From an uncultured Prevotellaceae bacterium (GTDB lineage Bacteria > Bacteroidota > Bacteroidia > Bacteroidales > Bacteroidaceae), in contig CACXVS010000064.1 of the NCBI GenBank assembly GCA_902771155.1, positions 1 through 10,843 on the forward strand: 10,843 nt of DNA, given 5' to 3'. Positions 6,253 through 10,843 of this stretch are shown in pieces. The notes beneath the pieces were generated by a model that had not been told where the DNA came from, did no database searches, and worked only from the letters and a program-made list of their open reading frames with translations. Made by a program: the position numbers and the translations under genes. How positions within the stretch are numbered: position 1 is the stretch's first letter; every line of letters begins with the position of its first letter.

Positions 6253-6347
6253 AAAAAAGGCTCGTTTCACAACGAGCCTTTTTCATAAAAACTTACTTAA
6301 AAAACTAAATTAATCAACCATAAACCTTAACCATTAAAATCTTTTTC
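6253..6347 (-). ncRNA. Possible small RNA between a minus-strand promoter and the shared terminator
   Basis: The minus strand has a full -7 box, TATCTTTG (6360-6353), with no protein-coding gene downstream of it. A transcript starting near 6347 would run about 95 bases and end at the bidirectional terminator (stem GGCTCGTT/AACGAGCC plus six T). Its body is A/T-rich and carries ATGGTT twice, 14 bases apart. Only tiny reading frames exist, the longest an 11-residue one (6286-6251) running through the terminator stem. There is no TTTG -33 box, so the promoter is incomplete. This is a hypothesis, not a call by family. Confidence 0.3.
6254..6283 (+). terminator. Bidirectional rho-independent terminator after the glutathione peroxidase gene
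   Basis: AAAAAGGCTCGTT (6254-6266) pairs perfectly over 13 bases with AACGAGCCTTTTT (6271-6283) around a TCAC loop. The A-run on one side and T-run on the other make it able to end transcripts from both directions. Confidence 0.95.
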
Positions 6348-6352
6348 TGCTG

Positions 6353-6360
6353 CAAAGATA
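6353..6360 (-). promoter_or_regulatory. -7 box pointing into the gpx-kinase gap
   Basis: TATCTTTG on the minus strand fits TAnnTTTG exactly and is followed by GC as in many promoters here. No -33 match was seen. It may be a chance match in AT-rich sequence. Confidence 0.35.
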
Positions 6361-6400
6361 CACTTAGTTTCGAAAAGTCATGTTCATAAAGCGTTTTTTG

Positions 6401-6494
6401 ATGTTTAAAATGCGTTATTTAGCGGATTTTCCACCTAAAATCATGATTTTTAAACATTTTTAGCCCAAAATCATCACTTTTTTACCTAAAAATG
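6401..6494. repeat. Repeat-rich regulatory region upstream of the hybrid regulator
   Basis: Several repeats are nested here. A near-direct repeat of 22 bases starts at 6434 and 6464 (18 of 22 identical, 30 apart) and includes AAAATCAT each time. AAAATCATGATTTT (6437-6450) is a perfect 14-base palindrome. ATGTTTAAAA (6401-6410) is inverted as TTTTAAACAT (6448-6457). CATTTTTAG (6455-6463) is inverted as CTAAAAATG (6486-6494). All lie just upstream of the kinase promoter, as operators would. AT-richness raises the chance background. Confidence 0.5.
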
Positions 6495-6524
6495 TTGGTT
6501 ATTCACGGAAATTATCTATTTTTG
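6494..6524 (+). promoter_or_regulatory. Promoter of the hybrid two-component regulator
   Basis: TATTTTTG (6517-6524) is a full -7 match. GTTG (6494-6497), 19 bases upstream, is one base off the TTTG -33 box. The ATG follows at 6547, so the leader is about 18 bases. Confidence 0.65.
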
Positions 6525-6546
6525 CACATAGAAATACTGACCATAA

Positions 6547-8232
6547 ATGGATTATCGGATTCTATTAGCACTGGCCATCATGGCAATGATGATTATTTTC
6601 TTCCTGCTAGGAAGGAACGCCTACCTGCGTAGTATACGACTCCGAGAGCGTACACAGCTCAATGCCATCTTCACCAATATCACCCACGAACTGCTCACAC
6701 CCCTCACCGTGATTTCCGCCTCCGTCGATAAGCTCAGGGAAGAGGAACCTGACTATAGCCACGACTACGATCTGATGCAAGTCAACATCCAGCGCATGGT
6801 GCGACTGTTGCAGCAGATCCTCGAGGCCAGCAAGTCAGAGGCCGGAGAACTGAAGTTATTGGTAACCCAAGGCGACGTCATGCGCTATATCCGTGAGACA
6901 GCAGAATGTCTGGAGCCACTCCTCCTCAAGAAGAAGATGAAATTCACCATCACCTGTCAGCCCGAGAGTATGATGGGATGGATAGATACCGACAAACTCG
7001 ATAAGATTATCTATAACCTGCTCTCAAATGCCGCCAAATATTCCAGCGAAAATGGTGAGGTAAGCATCAAGGCCACCACGAACTACACCTATGATCACAT
7101 CCGGATCGTCGTCAGCGATACGGGTGTTGGCATCCCATCCGATAAGTTGCAACACCTCTTCGAACGCTTCTATGTCGGGGATTTCCGTGAGCAACGCACC
7201 ATCGGCACTGGTGTGGGACTGGCTCTCACGCGCGACCTTGTCTATCTGAATCAAGGCACCATCGACTGTCAGAGCGAATTGGGCAAGGGCACCACATTCA
7301 CCGTCACACTGCCCATCTACAAGGAAGCCTTCAAGCCCGAGCAGATCGACGAAGAGCATAAGATCGACTTCAACATCCCCAAGAATACCATTGTCGACTT
7401 CCAAAGCATCGTTCCAGATATCAATGCCGATACAGACAACAACTCCGATGATGAGAACAACTACAAACTGCTGATTGTCGAGGACAACCTCGAATTGCTG
7501 ATGCTCATGCAACAGCTGTTGAAGGCCTACTATAGAGTCTACATAGCAAAGAATGGTGCTGAGGCACTGAAGATCGTCCAAACCAAGGCACTCGACCTGA
7601 TTGTCTCCGACGTTATGATGCCTGAGATGGATGGACTCGAACTCACGCGTACGATCAAGGGCGACACCAACTACAACCACCTGCCTATCATTCTGCTTAC
7701 GGCCAAGACAAATGAGGAAGACGAGGAGCAGGCACTCGAGGCTGGCGCTGACGAATTCCTCACCAAGCCCTTCCGTCTGAAAGATCTCAAGTTGCGCATC
7801 GACAACATCATCGAGAACCGTAAGCGCATCCAGATCGAAAGCAGTCAGGAGGCAGGCGAGGAAGTCCGCCCAAAGGTGGCCAAGCCCCTGACCCCCGAGG
7901 AGATTTTCGTTAACCGTGTGCTCGAGTTCGTACACCAGCATCTGGCAGATGAAGATTACGACCGTGACGCCCTGGCTGCCGACATGGGTGCCAGTGCTTC
8001 CACCTTATATAATAAATTAAAGGCTATCACTGGCATGAACGTCTCGGCCTTTATCCGCGATGTCCGTATGAAGGAAGCCCGCCGTATGGCTGAGGAGGAT
8101 CCCACCCTCCGAGTCAGCGACCTCGCCTACAGTGTCGGATTCCATGATCCGCGCTATTTCTCCACCTGCTTTAAGAAGCAATTTGGCATCCAGCCCAAGG
8201 AGTTTCTCGACAGTTTGTTACAAAAATCATAA
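6547..8232 (+). CDS. Hybrid histidine kinase/response regulator/AraC transcription factor without periplasmic sensor
   Basis: This is a 561-residue one-protein phosphorelay. One membrane helix (residues 4-22) is followed by basic residues, so the rest should be in the cytosol. The kinase has H47 in the phospho-acceptor motif THELLTP, N161 in NLLSNAAKY, DTGVGIP (191-197) and GTGVGLAL (220-227). An acidic linker (about 265-305) leads to a receiver domain with E312/D313, phospho-acceptor D355 (SDVMMPEMDG), T385 and K407 (TKPF). The C-terminus (about 455-558) is an AraC-type double helix-turn-helix ending in DLAYSVGFHDPRYFSTCFKKQFG. Classical Bacteroidetes hybrid systems carry a large periplasmic propeller and total about 1300-1400 residues; here that part is absent, yet a promoter lies right before the ATG. 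The signal is unknown. It may control itself and trpB2. Confidence 0.93.
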   Translation: MDYRILLALAIMAMMIIFFLLGRNAYLRSIRLRERTQLNAIFTNITHELLTPLTVISASVDKLREEEPDYSHDYDLMQVNIQRMVRLLQQILEASKSEAGELKLLVTQGDVMRYIRETAECLEPLLLKKKMKFTITCQPESMMGWIDTDKLDKIIYNLLSNAAKYSSENGEVSIKATTNYTYDHIRIVVSDTGVGIPSDKLQHLFERFYVGDFREQRTIGTGVGLALTRDLVYLNQGTIDCQSELGKGTTFTVTLPIYKEAFKPEQIDEEHKIDFNIPKNTIVDFQSIVPDINADTDNNSDDENNYKLLIVEDNLELLMLMQQLLKAYYRVYIAKNGAEALKIVQTKALDLIVSDVMMPEMDGLELTRTIKGDTNYNHLPIILLTAKTNEEDEEQALEAGADEFLTKPFRLKDLKLRIDNIIENRKRIQIESSQEAGEEVRPKVAKPLTPEEIFVNRVLEFVHQHLADEDYDRDALAADMGASASTLYNKLKAITGMNVSAFIRDVRMKEARRMAEEDPTLRVSDLAYSVGFHDPRYFSTCFKKQFGIQPKEFLDSLLQKS

Positions 8233-8239
8233 AAATCAT
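8222..8239 (+). repeat. Tandem AAAAATCAT x2 at the end of the regulator gene
   Basis: AAAAATCAT occurs at 8222-8230 and 8231-8239, overlapping the regulator's stop codon. The core AAAATCAT is also found twice upstream of the regulator promoter (6437-6444 and 6467-6474). Confidence 0.6.
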
Positions 8240-8242
8240 ATC

Positions 8243-8256
8243 AAAATTGCAATTTT
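8243..8256. promoter_or_regulatory. Perfect 14-base palindrome upstream of the trpB2 promoter
   Basis: AAAATTGCAATTTT is perfectly self-complementary. It has the same outer arms (AAAAT and ATTTT, four bases between) as the palindrome at 6437-6450. It sits just upstream of the expected -33 position of trpB2. It may be an operator; no binding protein is identified. Confidence 0.4.
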
Positions 8257-8284
8257 CTTAATTCTTAATTCTTAATTCTTAATT
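8257..8284 (+). repeat. Four perfect heptamer repeats CTTAATT in the trpB2 promoter
   Basis: CTTAATT is repeated four times without a change, from 8257 to 8284. The array covers the place where the -33 box of the trpB2 promoter should be (about 8269-8272) and most of the spacer, ending 8 bases before the -7 box. The period is 7, as in the array at 4156-4197. Confidence 0.9.
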
Positions 8285-8292
8285 TAAATGAT

Positions 8293-8300
8293 TACCTTTG
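8293..8300 (+). promoter_or_regulatory. -7 promoter box of trpB2-sstT
   Basis: TACCTTTG is a full match to TAnnTTTG and identical to the rpmE2 -7 box. The -33 region is taken up by heptamer repeats and has no TTTG. The leader is about 30 bases. Confidence 0.7.
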
Positions 8301-8334
8301 CACACGGATATAACCAATCCTAAACTTTATAATT

Positions 8335-9699
8335 ATGGCTAAACAAAAAAAATTCATCCTCCAAGAGAGTGAGATTCCTACACAGTGGTACAACATTCAG
8401 GCTGACATGCCCAACAAGCCAATGCCACCGATTCACCCAGTAACCAAGCAACCGCTTGGTGTCGACGACCTCGCACACATCTTCCCTCGTGAATGCTGTG
8501 TACAGGAGTTGGATACCGAACATGCATGGATCGACATTCCTGAGGATGTACTCGAGAAGTATAAATACTATCGTTCTACCCCATTGGTACGCGCCTATGC
8601 CCTTGAAGAGGCACTCGGCACACCCGCCCATATCTACTTCAAGAACGAGAGTACCAACCCGCTGGGTTCACACAAGATCAACTCTGCCCTGCCCCAGTGC
8701 TACTATGCCAAGCAGGAAGGCACCACGAACGTCACCACCGAGACGGGTGCAGGCCAGTGGGGCGCTGCCCTCAGCTATGCTGCCAAGATCTACGGCCTCG
8801 ACTGTGCCGTCTATCAGGTGAAGATCACCATGCAGCAGAAGCCCTACCGCTCCTCGATCATGCGTACCTTCGGTGCCGTCGTTGAGGGTTCTCCCTCGAT
8901 GTCTACCCGTGCAGGAAAGGATATCCTGACAAAGGATCCCACCCACTCCGGTTCACTGGGAACGGCCATCTCAGAGGCTGTCGAACTCGCCACCACAACA
9001 CCTAATTGTAAATACACCCTGGGCTCCGTGCTCAACCACGTAGGTCTCCATCAGACCATTATCGGCCTTGAGGCCGAGAAGCAGATGGCGATGGCTGGCG
9101 AGTATCCCGACATCGTGATCGGCTGCTTCGGTGGTGGTTCCAATTTCGGTGGCATCTCTTTCCCCTTTATGCGTCACAACCTGAAGGACGGCAAAACCAC
9201 CGAGTTCATCGCTGCCGAGCCCGACAGCTGTCCTAAGCTGACACGAGGCCAGTTCCGCTACGACTTCGGCGACGAGGCAGGCTATACCCCACTGCTCCCC
9301 ATGTACACCCTGGGTCACAACTTCAAGCCCTCAAACATCCACGCTGGCGGTCTGCGCTATCATGGTGCCGGCATGATTATCAGCCAGCTGATTAAGGACG
9401 GCTACATGCATGGTGTCGATATCCCACAGCTCGAAACCTTCGAGGCTGGTATGCTCTTCGCTCGCACGGAGGGTATCATCCCAGCTCCAGAGAGCACCCA
9501 TGCCATCGCAGCTACCATCCGCGAGGCCAACAAGTGCAAGGAGACTGGCGAGGAGAAGGTTATCCTCTTCAACCTCTCTGGTCATGGACTCATCGACATG
9601 CCAAGCTACGAAGCCTTTATCAAGGGCGATCTGCAGAACTACACCGTCACTGACGAAATGATTGCAGAAAACCTTGCAGAACTCGACAAACAACAATAA
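8335..9699 (+). CDS. Tryptophan synthase beta chain, TrpB2 type
   Basis: This is a 454-residue PLP enzyme expected to join indole and L-serine to make L-tryptophan. K114 in GSHKINSA is the PLP-binding lysine, ETGAGQWG (136-143) corresponds to ETGAGQHG of TrpB1, and GCFGGGSNFGG is the phosphate-binding loop. The long N-terminal extension (about 75 residues before the core) and the Trp in ETGAGQWG fit the TrpB2 subgroup, which acts without the TrpA alpha subunit. No trpA or other trp gene is nearby, so a role in salvaging free indole is more likely than the last step of a local pathway; some TrpB2 members may use phosphoserine instead. It is followed after 14 bases by sstT, so the two are probably co-transcribed. 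Confidence 0.93.
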   Translation: MAKQKKFILQESEIPTQWYNIQADMPNKPMPPIHPVTKQPLGVDDLAHIFPRECCVQELDTEHAWIDIPEDVLEKYKYYRSTPLVRAYALEEALGTPAHIYFKNESTNPLGSHKINSALPQCYYAKQEGTTNVTTETGAGQWGAALSYAAKIYGLDCAVYQVKITMQQKPYRSSIMRTFGAVVEGSPSMSTRAGKDILTKDPTHSGSLGTAISEAVELATTTPNCKYTLGSVLNHVGLHQTIIGLEAEKQMAMAGEYPDIVIGCFGGGSNFGGISFPFMRHNLKDGKTTEFIAAEPDSCPKLTRGQFRYDFGDEAGYTPLLPMYTLGHNFKPSNIHAGGLRYHGAGMIISQLIKDGYMHGVDIPQLETFEAGMLFARTEGIIPAPESTHAIAATIREANKCKETGEEKVILFNLSGHGLIDMPSYEAFIKGDLQNYTVTDEMIAENLAELDKQQ

Positions 9700-9713
9700 A
9701 AACGTCATTCCAC

Positions 9714-10843
9714 ATGAGCATAAAGACAATTCTTAAGAGATGGACTGATACGAGTTTGATGCTGCGCATCTTAGTCGGGCTGGTGATTGGTGCTGTATTC
9801 GGACTGATCGTGCCGCAGTGGACATTCCTTGACATTCCAGGACAGGTGTTCGTCAGTGCATTGAAGGGAATTGCGCCTGTCTTGGTGGCTGTGTTGGTGT
9901 CTGCATCGATAGCAAAGGCTGGCGGAGGTCTCGGCCCCAGGTTCAAGATAGTCATCTCGCGCTATATGCTCAGCACATTCATTGCTGCGCTGCTGGCTGT
10001 AGTGGGCAGCTTCCTGTTCCCTATAACGCTCAACCTGTCGGAAGCAGTCAATGGAAGTGCCCCTAAATCGCTGGCAGATGTGTTTATGAACCTGCTGATA
10101 AGCATGGTGGAGAATCCTGTGAAGGCTGTGGCTAATGCCAACTACATCGGCATCCTGTTCTGGTCTATCATTGTGGGCATCTCCCTGAAACTGGTGGCCA
10201 ATGGGAAGACCATCAGCGTGGTTCAAGACTTTGCTGATGTGATCACACTGGCTGTGAAATGGATTATCCAGTTTGCGCCTTTCGGAATTTTCGGACTCGT
10301 GTTCTCTTCTGTAGCCGAGAATGGTCTTGACATTTTCACCACTTATGGCCATCTGCTGTTATTGTTAGTGGGTTGTATGTTGGCTAACACCATGATATCC
10401 AACCCCTTCATATCATTTCTTATGCTCAAGAAGAATCCATATCCGCTGCTGTTCACCTGTCTGAAGGAGAGTGGTCTCAACGCCTTCTTCACCAGGTCAT
10501 CAGCAGCGAATATCCCCATCAACATGGCTCTCTGCAAGAAACTCGGGCTCGACGAGGATTTCTATTCCGTGAGCATCCCTCTCGGAGCCACCATCAATAT
10601 GGATGGTGCAGCAGTGACGATTGCGGTGATGACCCTGGCCGTCACGCACACGATGGGCATCGATGTGACTTTTGGAGCCGCCTTGTTCCTCTGTGTGATT
10701 GCCACTTTGGGAGCATGTGGCTGTTCTGGCGTGGCTGGCGGTTCGCTGTTGCTGATCCCCATGGCCTGCTCGTTCTTTGGTGTCAGCAACGATATAGCGA
10801 TGCAGGCTGTTGGCGTAGGTTTCATCATCGGTGTGGTTCAGGA
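9714..10843 (+). CDS. sstT: Serine/threonine:sodium symporter SstT (3' end missing)
   Basis: The frame is open from the ATG at 9714 to the window edge, giving 376 residues; comparison with E. coli SstT (414, from memory) suggests about 40 residues are missing. It is an inner-membrane Na+-coupled importer of the dicarboxylate/amino acid:cation symporter family. NPVKAVANANYIGIL, the FFTRSSAANIPINMALCKK loop, YSVSIPLGATINMDGAAVTI and SGVAGGSLLLIP closely follow E. coli SstT. Where E. coli has INMAGAA this protein has INMDGAA, as in glutamate carriers of the same family. The gene begins 14 bases after trpB2 with no promoter or terminator between, so it probably shares its transcript and may supply serine. 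Confidence 0.92.
   Translation, partial: MSIKTILKRWTDTSLMLRILVGLVIGAVFGLIVPQWTFLDIPGQVFVSALKGIAPVLVAVLVSASIAKAGGGLGPRFKIVISRYMLSTFIAALLAVVGSFLFPITLNLSEAVNGSAPKSLADVFMNLLISMVENPVKAVANANYIGILFWSIIVGISLKLVANGKTISVVQDFADVITLAVKWIIQFAPFGIFGLVFSSVAENGLDIFTTYGHLLLLLVGCMLANTMISNPFISFLMLKKNPYPLLFTCLKESGLNAFFTRSSAANIPINMALCKKLGLDEDFYSVSIPLGATINMDGAAVTIAVMTLAVTHTMGIDVTFGAALFLCVIATLGACGCSGVAGGSLLLIPMACSFFGVSNDIAMQAVGVGFIIGVVQ

Noticed and set aside
6251..6286. An 11-residue reading frame through the gpx terminator on the minus strand
   Set aside because: It is produced by the terminator stem and A/T runs themselves; nothing supports translation.
7024..7941. A 305-codon open frame on the minus strand opposite the hybrid regulator
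   Set aside because: It lies wholly inside a gene with all expected catalytic motifs, has no promoter and no recognisable motif, and reflects codon bias of the plus-strand gene.
1..10843. Signs of a mobile element, prophage or defence island
   Set aside because: No integrase, transposase, phage or restriction gene, no terminal inverted repeats and no tRNA attachment site were seen; base composition looks even across the genes.

Overview
The window looks like a chromosomal segment from a Bacteroidales bacterium, most likely Prevotella/Segatella-like. The grounds are: (i) nearly every gene with a visible promoter carries the Bacteroidetes -7 box TAnnTTTG, several with a TTTG -33 box 19-20 bases upstream; (ii) Shine-Dalgarno sequences are mostly absent; (iii) the gene content is typical: a Wzi-family capsule protein, a hybrid two-component regulator, a TrpB2-type tryptophan synthase, type B ribosomal protein bL31 and a Cys-type glutathione peroxidase. 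No rRNA, tRNA, CRISPR array, integrase or transposase was seen.

Layout. 1-555 (minus): N-terminal part of a Wzi-family outer-membrane protein, cut by the window edge. It diverges from a secreted His/Gly/Ser-rich protein (714-1730, plus), and the shared promoter region holds a 22-bp-spaced direct repeat. 1737-2243 (minus): a histidine phosphatase. 2313-3014 (plus): a DUF308/HdeD-like membrane protein whose 3' end overlaps that of a uracil-DNA-glycosylase-like gene (2950-3513, minus). The latter is the last gene of a minus-strand operon running from a consensus promoter at 5153-5123: secreted endonuclease/exonuclease/phosphatase-family gene (4191-5103, broken by an internal out-of-frame deletion), uridine kinase udk (3513-4148), then the glycosylase. 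Six heptamer repeats lie between the broken gene and udk. 5254-5508 (plus): rpmE2 with consensus promoter and terminator. 5675-6226 (plus): glutathione peroxidase with a bidirectional terminator.

6227-6546 is a 320-base gap holding that terminator, a possible minus-strand small RNA and a repeat-rich regulatory region. 6547-8232 (plus): a hybrid histidine kinase/response regulator/AraC protein with one membrane helix and no periplasmic sensor. 8335-9699 (plus): trpB2, followed after 14 bases by sstT (9714 to the window end, partial). This pair probably forms an operon linking Ser/Thr uptake to an enzyme that uses L-serine.

Most genes here are ordinary. The best leads are the endonuclease deletion between short repeats, the two heptamer tandem repeats at gene starts, the sensor-less hybrid regulator with AAAATCAT motifs on both sides, the trpB2-sstT pairing, and the possible small RNA. 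I saw no clear new multi-gene system.
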